A stretch of DNA of 64,000 bases, taken from the NCBI RefSeq assembly GCF_037392515.1, contig NC_090280.1, forward strand, positions 20,832,618 through 20,896,617. Reading direction: 5' to 3'. The stretch comes from Haliotis asinina. Taxonomy: Eukaryota > Mollusca > Gastropoda > Lepetellida > Haliotidae. This document shows, in pieces, positions 59,001 through 64,000 of the stretch. Position 1 is the first letter of the stretch; each line of letters starts with the position of its first letter. The position numbers were made by a program, and so were the translations under genes. The notes beneath the pieces were generated by a model. The model did no database searches. It saw only the letters and a program-made list of their open reading frames with translations, and was not told where the DNA came from.

Positions 59001-59769
59001 GCATTCCTCCAATCTGGCATGTTCTCATTATCAGCACTAGAATTTGGTCCCGGCAGAAGCTAGTTAATTTATGATCATTTGCACTCCCTCTAATACGGTG
59101 TCAGACCCGTGAATGTCCAGGGTGGAATAGGCCTTCAGCAACCCATGCTTGCTATAAAAGGTGACTCTGCTTGTCGTAAGAGGCGCGGTGCAAACATGCC
59201 AATTTCTGTCCCTATTGTGGCTATATGATGACTATCAACACGTTCAGTTTTTTTTATGGCACATGGAATGTCAGTCTCAGGTTGAGAAGGAAAAAGCTTG
59301 CTAATCTGGCACGATCGCTATAACGGCATATTTTGCCGGTCCCAACGCATGGCGGTTTAGAGGGCTTCCACTGTACATTAGCATTAGATAGACGGCATCT
59401 CTGTAGACTTGAACATTTTTTGTGGACTAATGAAAATGATTGATTTCTCTCCCTGGAATGAGATACTGAATTTGCTTGTCTCCTCATTAGGAATCTGATG
59501 ATGAGAAACCAGTTCGGGATGAATTTGTTCAAGACCCGGCCAAACTTCGCGAGATTGCAGAACAGAGACGGCAGTGGCATGCTTCGAGAGGTCGTGGAGG
59601 TCGTATCCGACAGCAACATGATGTGGTTGGCAAGCCAAAGGGTCATGGTCAAGAAAAGGATGTGATGAGAAACCGAAAGTTCAAGGAGAAAAACAAGGCA
59701 GTCCGCGGGAATCATAACAGACGGGCAGGCGCTGACAGGAAGAGGGGAAGGGGAATGATGGCCATTTGA
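38063..59769 (+). CDS. ASCC2: ASCC2 homolog, CUE-domain subunit of the ASC-1 complex (793 residues)
   Basis: ASCC2 binds K63-linked ubiquitin through its CUE domain and works with ASCC3 in alkylation repair and rescue of collided ribosomes. Seventeen exons, all GT-AG, sum to 794 codons: 38063-38137, 41609-41770, 42570-42628, 43131-43242, 44430-44627, 45031-45251, 45510-45584, 46215-46322, 48469-48537, 51768-51842, 52070-52418, 53934-54038, 55615-55718, 56525-56647, 57610-57810, 58512-58578, 59491-59769. Exon 1 (MSTPLDKK to DHLPAL) joins HPKWLEKM as in human PALHPEQ. Matches: LPHDKFWCQ, MATHKESKD, DVPKLLDLCVLYGNGN, NIFTQQPKYEDDL, RLASFYEGIVPE, CUE DSLISSVKDLLPELGEGFIE (about 512-556), NIFDNDKFDVF, YEYDDEYDDTYD, FVQDPAKLREIAE and a basic C-terminus. 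Human ASCC2 has 757 residues. Exon 11 carries an extra Gly-Ala-Val repeat. Introns are full of transposons and SINEs. Confidence 0.97.
38405..38674 (+). mobile_element. SINE-B, best full-length copy
   Basis: GACCCGTGAAGATCCCGGGA, GAATAGGCCTTCAGCAACCC, TGCTTGTCGTAAGAGGCGAC, GGATCGGGTGGTCAGCTCGC, TTGACACATGTCATCGGTTC, TCACTGGATTGTCTGGTCCA, CATATAGCTGAAATATTGCT and GGCGTAAAACTAAACTCACT in order. The head has tRNA-like box A and box B stretches. ASCC2 intron 1. Confidence 0.9.
39574..39811 (+). repeat. 119-bp direct tandem duplication
   Basis: Two adjoining units (39574-39692 and 39693-39811) share ATGCTTGCGGACAAGACACG, AAATGTAC, GCATTGGAAACCAG and AATTTATAAAAGATGAAGTG with few differences, so the duplication is recent. 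ASCC2 intron 1. Confidence 0.92.
40310..41060 (-). pseudogene. pogo/Tigger-type DDE transposase relic with C-terminal zinc finger
   Basis: On the minus strand, LYKDEKGLSTDVTPPKI near 41010 and TVASGKSQTVTRGKAVG near 40930, then PQFVFPGH and MRDELLLGA near 40870-40820, follow the DDE_1 pattern of jerky/Tigger proteins (first catalytic Asp in DEKG). Farther down CDKCGHWVH and CPHC near 40420-40340 match the Cys/His finger these proteins carry at the C-terminus. The middle, including the later catalytic residues, is missing and frames change several times. Old, broken DNA transposon in ASCC2 intron 1. Confidence 0.7.
41071..41149 (+). repeat. (ACTC)n microsatellite
   Basis: About 79 bases of ACTC repeats preceded by GCACGCGCGCACGCATGCAG; no SINE body is directly attached here. 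Confidence 0.95.
41850..42015 (+). mobile_element. SINE-B copy, 3' decayed
   Basis: TTAGGAGTGGTCTTTAGCAA, GTAACTAACAGTATCGGAGG, GGTTGACACATATCATTGTA and TTGATGGACATGATGCTCAT. ASCC2 intron 2. Confidence 0.65.
43450..43615 (+). mobile_element. SINE-B copy, 5' truncated
   Basis: TGGACACATATCATCATATC, TGTTGATCACTGGATTGTCT, GGCCCAGTCTCAAATATTTA, TGTAGCTGGAATATTGATGA and GGCGTAAAACTAAAC. ASCC2 intron 4. Confidence 0.75.
43885..44012 (+). mobile_element. SINE-A copy
   Basis: TTGGGGTAGCCTAATGGTTA, GGCTGGGTTTCAATTCTCCA, then a shortened body and CATCTCTCTCAC. ASCC2 intron 4. Confidence 0.7.
44110..44335 (+). repeat. Dispersed repeat, copy 1
   Basis: Aligns with the reverse complement of 56045-56292: shared blocks ATCAGTGTTTGTCCTTAACC, GTTGTGGGTCCTGATGAGAA, CCCTATATT, GGACCTGCTGAAA and GTGGGCTTCGGGTCTAATGA. 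Noncoding, class unknown. ASCC2 intron 4. Confidence 0.65.
44340..44417 (+). mobile_element. SINE-A tail abutting ASCC2 exon 5
   Basis: GTAGGGTACAAGCCCATTCT, GTCGTGATATTGCTAGAAGC and CATAAGACTAAACTCACTCA; the tail ends about a dozen bases before the acceptor at 44429. Confidence 0.75.
45866..46085 (+). mobile_element. SINE-B copy
   Basis: ATTCATCTTCACCAACCCAT, GCTTGTCGTAAGAGGCGAGC, TTGTTGACACATGTCATTGT, CACTGGATTGTCTGGTCCAG and AAGCAGGAATGTTGCTGGGT. ASCC2 intron 7. Confidence 0.8.
46086..46185 (+). mobile_element. SINE-A fragment fused to the preceding SINE-B
   Basis: GTATTCAATTCCACCTCATG, AGGACAATGTGAGAAGCTCA, CCTCTGGTGTTTGC, TTGTGACATTGCTTGAATAA and GCAGTGTAGGACTAAAAT. Ends about 30 bases before ASCC2 exon 8. 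Confidence 0.65.
46460..46800 (+). repeat. Minisatellite of about 19-20 bp (GGCAGT.TTTGGGGACAAG type)
   Basis: About seventeen units such as GGCAGTGTTTGGGGACAAG or GGCAATGTTTGGAGACAAG in ASCC2 intron 8. Long open frames on both strands over it are artefacts of the repeat period. Confidence 0.93.
46854..48368 (+). mobile_element. Tc1-like DNA transposon, nearly intact
   Basis: A 1515-bp element with perfect inverted ends of about 28 bp beginning TACTGAACATCATTGAAAAC, flanked by a TA target duplication (46852-46853 and 48369-48370). It encodes one transposase on the plus strand and sits in ASCC2 intron 8 in the sense direction. The identical ends suggest a recent insertion. Confidence 0.93.
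47163..48175 (+). pseudogene. Tc1-like DD34E transposase with one frame break
   Basis: The transposase cuts and pastes the surrounding element. It starts MPRLSPEEREQALGMLQ at 47163 with a helix-turn-helix region (SSRNIARRFGCHHSTILRL) and a second DNA-binding part to about RRPYVGPILTDRH. The frame then changes once near 47570-47580, and continues VVFSDESRFHL, FQHDNARAHTA and SPDLSPIEHLWD to a stop at 48173-48175. The three catalytic residues D, D and E are present, with 34 residues between the last two, the Tc1 spacing. Length would be about 337 residues, normal for the family. The single shift makes this copy non-functional unless it is a sequencing error. Confidence 0.92.
48799..50802. mobile_element. 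TTAA-flanked DNA transposon, about 2 kb
   Basis: TTAA at 48795-48798 and at 50803-50806 flank a 2004-bp element. Its ends are inverted repeats: AGGGGCACTGATGCGGAGC at the left, AGGGGCACTAATGCGGAGC read from the right. TTAA targets are typical of piggyBac-like elements, though the end sequence is not the usual CCCT. Only short open frames, no transposase recognised, so it is probably non-autonomous. It fills much of ASCC2 intron 9. Confidence 0.8.
50807..51767. other. Rest of ASCC2 intron 9, nothing recognised
   Basis: No repeat, SINE or coding motif that I can name. A locally less AT-rich part near 51060-51200 may be an unknown dispersed repeat. An open frame of 87 codons on the minus strand has no recognisable domain. 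Confidence 0.4.
51893..51965 (+). mobile_element. SINE-B head fragment
   Basis: AGAGATGGTCTTCAGCAACC and GTTAACTAAACAGGTTTGGT, then TGGTCAGGAT. ASCC2 intron 10. Confidence 0.55.
52520..52640 (+). mobile_element. SINE-A copy, internally shortened
   Basis: GGTGGGGTAGCCTAGCAGTG, GACCTTGGTTTGACTCCCTG, then directly the tail GCTGAAATATTGCTAAATGC and AGTAAAACAAAACTCACTCA. ASCC2 intron 11. Confidence 0.75.
54245..54410 (+). mobile_element. SINE-A copy
   Basis: GAAGCCTAGTAGTTAAAGGG, ACCTGGGTACGATTCCCCAC, GTGTGTGAAGCTCATTTCTG and CATGATATTGCTGGAATGTT, then GCGTCAAACTAAAC. ASCC2 intron 12. Confidence 0.85.
54477..54625 (+). mobile_element. SINE-A copy
   Basis: GGTTGGGCATCAAAGTGGTT, ACTCAGGTTTGACTCCCCAC, TTGTGCGAAGCCCATTTCTC and GATATTGCTGGAATATTGCT. 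ASCC2 intron 12, 70 bases after the previous copy. Confidence 0.82.
54733..55265 (+). mobile_element. TTAA-type element, second copy (one end only)
   Basis: Begins after TTAA (54729-54732) with AGGGGCACTGATGCGGAT and aligns with the reverse complement of about 50265-50802: shared CTCCCG.GAGTACC.GGATG, ATATCCCAGAATTC, GACTGGTTCGTGA, TCTGCTGCGC, TATATTTTGTCT and TATAGATTGCCAA. It stops near AAACAAAATGCAAAT; the other end is absent. ASCC2 intron 12. Confidence 0.8.
55455..55600 (+). mobile_element. SINE-A copy close to ASCC2 exon 13
   Basis: TCGTGCCATGCCTATGACTT, GAGTCCCTACATGGGTAGAC, TGTGTGAAGTCCATTATTGG and GATACTGCTTGAATATTGCA, then GCATAAAACAGAACTCACTG. About 35 bases remain before the acceptor at 55614. 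Confidence 0.7.
55778..55935. mobile_element. pogo/Tigger-like MITE fragment
   Basis: After TA it starts CAGTCAGGCCGCGTTAGTCC and continues CCCGATAATCCGATTCCCGC, the style of pogo/Tigger ends (repeated ATCCG units); TGTATCCGGACG follows near 55910. The right end is unclear. ASCC2 intron 13. Confidence 0.6.
56045..56292 (-). repeat. Dispersed repeat, copy 2 (inverted relative to copy 1)
   Basis: Reverse complement of the element at 44110-44335, with GACCCACAAGTT, AATATAGGG, CTGCAGGTCC and CCAGTCCTTAGGCCAGAAGC as counterparts. ASCC2 intron 13. Confidence 0.65.
56335..56392 (+). mobile_element. SINE-A tail fragment
   Basis: GAGTATTGCTGGAATATTGC, TAAGAGCGGCGTAAAAGTAA and TCTCATTCATG. ASCC2 intron 13. 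Confidence 0.65.
56650..57430 (+). repeat. Minisatellite of about 40-44 bp
   Basis: Some eighteen units of the pattern GGGCCTGTCTGGGGACTGTT then AACATCATGGTAGAAGGTGG, spanning ASCC2 intron 14 right after the exon 14 donor. Units vary; open frames over it are artefacts. Confidence 0.92.
57879..58146 (+). mobile_element. SINE-B, full-length copy
   Basis: GACCCATGAAGGTCCCAGGT, GAATAGGCCTTCAGGAACCC, GTGCTTGTCGTAAGAGGCAA, GGATCGGGTGGTCAGACTCG, GTTGTTGATCACTGAATTGT and CATATAGCTGGAATATTGCT, then GGCGTAAAACTAAACTCA. ASCC2 intron 15. Confidence 0.9.
58420..58475 (+). mobile_element. SINE-B middle fragment
   Basis: GATTGATACTCATGCTGTTG and ATCACTGGATTGTC only. It ends about 40 bases before ASCC2 exon 16. 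Confidence 0.55.
58981..59373. mobile_element. pogo/mariner-like MITE with TA target duplication
   Basis: Ends CAGTGGAAGCCCTCAAAACG and, read from the right, CAGTGGAAGCCCTCTAAACC; TA on both sides (58979-58980, 59374-59375). 393 bp, no coding sequence, with a SINE-B head fragment inside. ASCC2 intron 16. Confidence 0.82.
59104..59188 (+). mobile_element. SINE-B head nested in the MITE
   Basis: GACCCGTGAATGTCCAGGGT, GAATAGGCCTTCAGCAACCC and CTGCTTGTCGTAAGAGGCG, then it breaks off. Confidence 0.75.
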
Positions 59770-59914
59770 GGTGCTTGATGGGAAGAAGATTCTAGTCACC
59801 AGTCGAACGTTACTTGAAACTTGGAGGACAGTATGGCTACGATGAATACACTATTAGGTGAATATGATATGTTTTACCAATAAGTAAGCACTAATGATAA
59901 TAGAAATGAACATG

Positions 59915-59920
59915 AATAAA
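59915..59920 (+). terminator. Candidate poly(A) signal of ASCC2
   Basis: AATAAA 146 bases after the stop codon. Other signals follow near 60154. Confidence 0.45.
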
Positions 59921-60897
59921 TTCAGGAATTCTTTATGGTTTATATCTAGGCGTGAAAATAATCAAAGAAACATCCCTGGAAATTGCATGAGTTGAAAATG
60001 TGAATGATATTTTCTCTTATTATGTTTAACAACAGATTTAAAAAGAAAACGATGATGCATTTAGGCTATTAACATTCCTGTGAGGGGCCCATTTCAAAAT
60101 AACACAAACTGATACGTGGCTCAGATAAGTTCCATTTTGCATATTCCACTTAAATAAACAATAAACTAGTTCCAAGTAAAACTCTTAAAGATATTTGTAT
60201 GTAGTCAGTTCCAGTGAGTGCCAGTAATGAATTTATGCATGAAGGGATACAGTTCGATTCACCCAATTCAAGACAGAATCTTAACAGGACCAGTGGACAG
60301 GTTGTCTAAACTTATCCCTTACGTGTATAGGAGAAAACACACAAATCTGAGACTTGCACTTTGAATCTCGCTTTGGAAAACAATTGTACTTTGAGCTTTA
60401 TCTTGAACAATAATTTTCAATTGATTTCAAACACTTGTGTATCATTTGAATGTTGATGTACGTATGAAGTTAAGAAAAGTAACATGGGAAGTGGTCTTTC
60501 TAACGAAATGTGAAACCTGGGAAGAGGTCTTTCTAGCGAAAAGTAAAACCAGTCCCTCCAAAACAAAAACCTCAAATGCAGTTATTCTGGGAAAACAAGA
60601 TGACCTAATATATAGTGAAAAGCTCACTTCAGGTTTATGTCAGAAACAGATTGGGGATGGATAGGGTTTTTGTTTATATACGACTTGAAGACATGCTTTA
60701 ATGTAGTTTATATTTAACTTATGAATTACATCCTTGATTATCTTTGAAATTTGAATTCTATAAATTAATTATGTTAACATGGTTACAGTAAAATGTGTTA
60801 CAAAAAAGTGTTTTTGTTTTGTGTATTTAGAAATTGACTGACTCTGAGTCTTATCTGTCCACCTGCTTTGAGAAAGGTGTCCAGTGTCCTATTTCTT
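59921..60897. other. Downstream of ASCC2, nothing recognised
   Basis: AT-rich DNA without conserved coding motifs or named repeats. Confidence 0.45.
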
Positions 60898-60960
60898 AAT
60901 TGGCTGCCATATATATGGAATATTGCTGAGTGCAGCATAAAACAAAACTCACTCACCTCT
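60898..60960 (+). mobile_element. SINE-B tail fragment
   Basis: TTGGCTGCCATATATATGGA, ATATTGCTGAGTGCAGCATA and AAACAAAACTCACTCAC. Confidence 0.65.
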
Positions 60961-60984
60961 GTCTAAAAATGAATGAATGAATGA

Positions 60985-61145
60985 ATGTTTATTTGGTGTT
61001 CTAATACCCCAATATCAGCAATATTCCAGCTATATACTGGTGTATTTTAATTAATCGAGTCCAGTGGACCAGACAATCATGAGATTTGCATCATGAACAT
61101 TATCTACACCTGGATACAGCAGTGAGCAAGTGATGGAACCTTGCC
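60985..61145 (-). mobile_element. SINE-B copy, reverse orientation
   Basis: ATATCAGCAATATTCCAGCT, ATCGAGTCCAGTGGACCAGA, CAATCATGAGATTTGCATCA and TGAACATTATCTACACCTGG match the inverted SINE-B body. Confidence 0.75.
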
Positions 61146-61529
61146 CAGTATGCCATGCATGGTTTGCTGTAGACCACTTTACCTGGATCTTCAGCAGTGG
61201 TGTGAGGGGCACTGAGTAAAAGACATTTAATGAAAACATTTGTGTCACACCAAACACATAGTCTCAAGAACACTCGGTTGTATTCCTATCTGCGTATGTT
61301 TTTGGCAACTGTGAAGTACAAAAGGCCATAATTTTACAAAGAAAAATGGCCTTCCATGGTTTACGGTTGTATTGACCTAAAGAAATATATCCATGGGTAT
61401 AATATGAATAAATACATGTGACAGTAAAAATAATTTCCACATGAAGAACTGTCACAATTCAACACACATTATTTTCTCAGACAACAGACAATAAGTCAAA
61501 TTAGTATTAGCTCTTTTGTAAAGTCCATT

Positions 61530-61655
61530 TTGGGGAGGTGGGGTAGCCTAGTGGTTAAAGCGTTCGTTCATCACATGGAAGACCCAGGTGTGATTTTGCA
61601 CATGGGTACAATGCTGGAGTCCATTCCTTGTGTCCTTGAGTGATTACTAAACTCA
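61530..61655 (+). mobile_element. SINE-A copy
   Basis: GGTGGGGTAGCCTAGTGGTT, AAAGCGTTCGTTCATCACAT, GACCCAGGTGTGATTTTGCA and CATGGGTACAATGC; the head is very well kept, the tail shortened. Confidence 0.8.
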
Positions 61656-62394
61656 CTCCCAACTGAAAAAAGCCCACTTGTATGGCACAACATGAAACTA
61701 AAACAAAATTACTCCTCACAATTACCATAATGTGGGTGTTGCGTTTTGAATCTTTTTGAGTTCAGGGACACCAAATCCAATCTAACTGTAAATGTGTCAC
61801 TACATGACACTGTGGGTGACTGAGTCACTGAACCCTGTCCCCATATCAGCCAAATGTTGAGGTGAACGTAAGAGCAAGTTGCCCACCAGGCTCCCCCACT
61901 GCCCCTTTTTGAATATGGGCTTGACAAAAGAGGTAATAACTGTAGAATATAACATGACCTCTGGGCATTATTGAACAATATAGTAATAATGGCCGGGAGT
62001 CTTGTTATATCCTTCACAAATAAAGAATGAGAAAACAGTAGCATTTCATTGCCAATCTCCATGTGAGCTCTTTAAGCACTAGCTGGAATAGGTGTATGTT
62101 GTGGACTGTCACATGAAACAAAATGCAGTAAACTACTCTCATTACAAGAAGACAAGAACCACCAGAAGACGATAAATCCTACCCCACCCTCCACCACCAT
62201 AAAAAAGAAAAATAATCAGGTCAGACACACAAAAATAGGAAAAGGAATAGAAAAGAAATTAAAATACACCAATAACAGTGATAGGCAGTCTGATAATGTT
62301 TTTTTACATGTTCACCTTCATTTTCATGAAAGAATACCTACTATTTGGAGATACGATCTGGATAAACACACCACTATGAACAGAGTGAAAGTCA
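61656..62394. other. Intergenic, nothing recognised
   Basis: No domain, SINE or inverted repeat that I can name. One 117-codon minus-strand open frame has no recognisable content. Confidence 0.4.
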
Positions 62395-63110
62395 AACTTG
62401 CTGCCATGGAAACGAAAACAAATTCATTTTCTTAAAATTCTTAAAGAGCAGTAGGCACCATTTCAGCCCTTGGTTAATACATGTACCCTGTTTGGTTGAA
62501 ATGTGTCTGTTTTGAGTTGTGTTCTGGTAAAAGAATTCCAAATCATTTCCATGGAAATCGAAAAAATAAATATGCCAAAAATCCACAAATAGCAAAAGGC
62601 ACCACTTCAAGACCTGTTTAATAGATCTGCCAGGTTTTGTTGAAAGATACTGAACGTTTTCCGAGCTTCGTAAACAAAACCAACCTCCTTTTCGGCTATG
62701 TCTAACATATTTCAATACAGACAGGAAAATGTCAAATTTTGAAAAATAACATCCTGAAAAGCAAACGGCACCAGCCTTTGCTTATAGCGTATATCGGATC
62801 AGGATGAAAAATCGTTCATGGTTTTCAACATGAACCGCGGAAACGAATTCCACTCGCTCCTTTTGAGACTTGGTTAAAATTGTTTCCATGGAAATAAAAA
62901 AGATAAAAATGCCAATAATTCACAATTAGTAAAAGTCTACTACAAGATGGGAGCTGATGGACATACCTTTCAAGTATACTTAATAGATATTCTGTGTATT
63001 TTTAGTTATGCTCTGGGAATGAAAAACACCCCATTTTATGAGACTTTTGATGGAAATGGAGAAAAAAATAATTCACCTCCTTTTAACACTAGTTTTTCAC
63101 ATGCATCTCT
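62395..63110. repeat. Satellite-like array of diverged units of about 150-180 bp
   Basis: Four to five units marked by CCATGGAAA (62404, 62550, 62886) or a decayed form, then AATATGCCAAAAATCCACAA or AAAATGCCAATAATTCACAA, then TAGCAAAAGGCACCA-like and GGTTTTGTTGAAAGATA-like blocks. It lies between the convergent ASCC2 and right-edge genes. Confidence 0.7.
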
Positions 63111-63284
63111 ATTTAAGAGTACAGCATGTGACCGTAGAACGCAATTAGCCACATCCCCCATTTCGTTATAAGCGTTGCTCACTGTATATTTGTTTACTAA
63201 AAGCACGAAAATTGAAACAATGGACCCACATGAATATCTGAGCGGTTTAATTCAGTCAAATCCTGTTGATTTCATCTGATCAAC

Positions 63285-64000
63285 TTATAGCAAAAACACC
63301 TGCTCACTATACTTGTGTTGTAAGGATTCGAATTCTTTCAAACTGACGATTTGATAATGTTCCCCTTGACAGAATATGAAAGATCTATGTTCTATGTTTC
63401 GATAATCCTTTTCATAAAGTTCAACGTTCATCGATTCGCACCGGTCAACCTTTATGATACAACTAGCAGAAGAGTCTAACTTTTCACTACAAATATTTCT
63501 CCCTACCTGCTTTTTGTCTTGTCCGAGAACGTTACCGCTTAACGTCGATCCGGACTTTCGTCCATCTACCTGATCGCCAGACCCAGTAATATTTAGATCA
63601 GTGCAATGTCTTGTAGATGGTTTGTATATGTTTAATTTATTATTATCATGCCGTTCGATTTCTGGTAAACGTTTCTTTTTCATGGATTCCTGTGACATAG
63701 TCCCTGGACCTACCTCCCATTGTTCATCACCGAAAGTAGACTCACGATCTATATCAACTGCTGTGGTATTATTGGCTATATCAAACCGAGGCTGTATAGC
63801 TCTGATCCTAGACTCTTGTTCCCTAGCATCAGATATTAAGTCAGATAGATTCTTCTCTGTATCAGATGGAGACGGTGTTAATCCTATCTCAGAGTTCTGT
63901 TCCCTAGGAACAGATGTTAAGTCAGTGGAATTCCTCTTAATATCACATGGAGACAGTTTAGCTTCAACACCACACTCCTGTTCCCTTGCAACAGATACTA
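63285..64000 (-). CDS. Unrecognised repeat-containing protein, C-terminal part (runs off the window)
   Basis: On the minus strand the frame stays open from the window edge to a TAA at 63285-63287, about 237 codons; the start lies outside. Near the edge are three 27-residue units: SVAREQECGVEAKLSPCDI..., SVPREQNSEIGLTPSPSDT... and SDAREQESRIRAIQPRFDI..., giving the pattern S-x-x-R-E-Q-x-(S/C)-x-(V/I)...D. The rest is polar, with KKKRLPEIERHDNN and a more hydrophobic end FIFCQGEHYQIVSLKEFESL. I recognise no family. The 81-bp DNA period with retained frame and amino-acid pattern, and the open length in AT-rich DNA, argue for a real last exon. It is convergent with ASCC2. A random open frame over a minisatellite is possible. 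Confidence 0.55.
   Translation of the reverse strand, partial: VSVAREQECGVEAKLSPCDIKRNSTDLTSVPREQNSEIGLTPSPSDTEKNLSDLISDAREQESRIRAIQPRFDIANNTTAVDIDRESTFGDEQWEVGPGTMSQESMKKKRLPEIERHDNNKLNIYKPSTRHCTDLNITGSGDQVDGRKSGSTLSGNVLGQDKKQVGRNICSEKLDSSASCIIKVDRCESMNVELYEKDYRNIEHRSFIFCQGEHYQIVSLKEFESLQHKYSEQVFLL

Noticed and set aside
59254-59799. Minus-strand open frame of 181 codons
   Set aside because: Antisense of the last ASCC2 exon and the MITE before it.
1-64000. Retrovirus-like or LTR element
   Set aside because: I looked for paired long direct repeats with TG...CA ends and for gag, protease, reverse transcriptase or integrase motifs and saw none.

Overview
The window looks like nuclear DNA of a mollusc, most likely a marine gastropod close to abalone (Haliotis). 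This rests on intron-rich, AT-rich sequence, on about forty copies or fragments of two SINE families whose tails run into (ACTC)n, and on many hairpin-type MITEs of the kind common in molluscs. The genus is inference from recalled abalone sequence; the animal and mollusc character is well supported. No prokaryotic feature, CRISPR array, rRNA, true tRNA gene or retrovirus-like element was seen.

Layout of host genes: (1) 478-3546, +, last four exons of an ABCG1/ABCG4-type sterol half-transporter whose 5' part lies outside the window. (2) 17699-25719, +, a four-coding-exon BTB/POZ protein with an unusual Met-Asp-Asn-rich repeated N-terminus, two AT-hooks and eight C2H2 fingers; an untranslated first exon must lie upstream. 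(3) 32212-37808, -, complete six-exon BUD13 (RES splicing complex), convergent with gene 2. (4) 38063-59769, +, complete 17-exon ASCC2 (ASC-1 complex, CUE domain), head to head with BUD13 with start codons 254 bases apart, so a shared promoter is likely. (5) 63285-64000, -, the C-terminal part of an unrecognised protein with 27-residue repeats, convergent with ASCC2 and running off the window. Reading frame and splice phase close exactly across all exons given for genes 2, 3 and 4 (913, 534 and 793 residues).

Between and inside the genes the DNA is largely mobile-element debris. DNA transposons: a nearly intact Tc1-like element in ASCC2 intron 8; a FLYWCH-MULE transposase relic at 13.8-15.2 kb with a palindromic MITE inside it; a pogo/Tigger-type relic in ASCC2 intron 1; a short Tc1 relic at 12.6 kb; two MULE-type MITEs with 9-10 bp target duplications at 11.2 and 33.7 kb; a 2-kb TTAA-flanked element plus a second half-copy in ASCC2 introns; and pogo-like MITEs. 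Tandem repeats are frequent, including minisatellites in ABCG, BUD13 and ASCC2 introns and a 64-bp array at 27.6-28.1 kb.

The genes do not form an obvious pathway. BUD13 and ASCC2 are both nuclear housekeeping factors, which fits a shared promoter. The least explained items are the MDN repeat in the BTB zinc-finger protein, the repeat protein at the right edge, the unrelated SINE heads sharing one tail, and SINE tails sitting next to splice acceptors.
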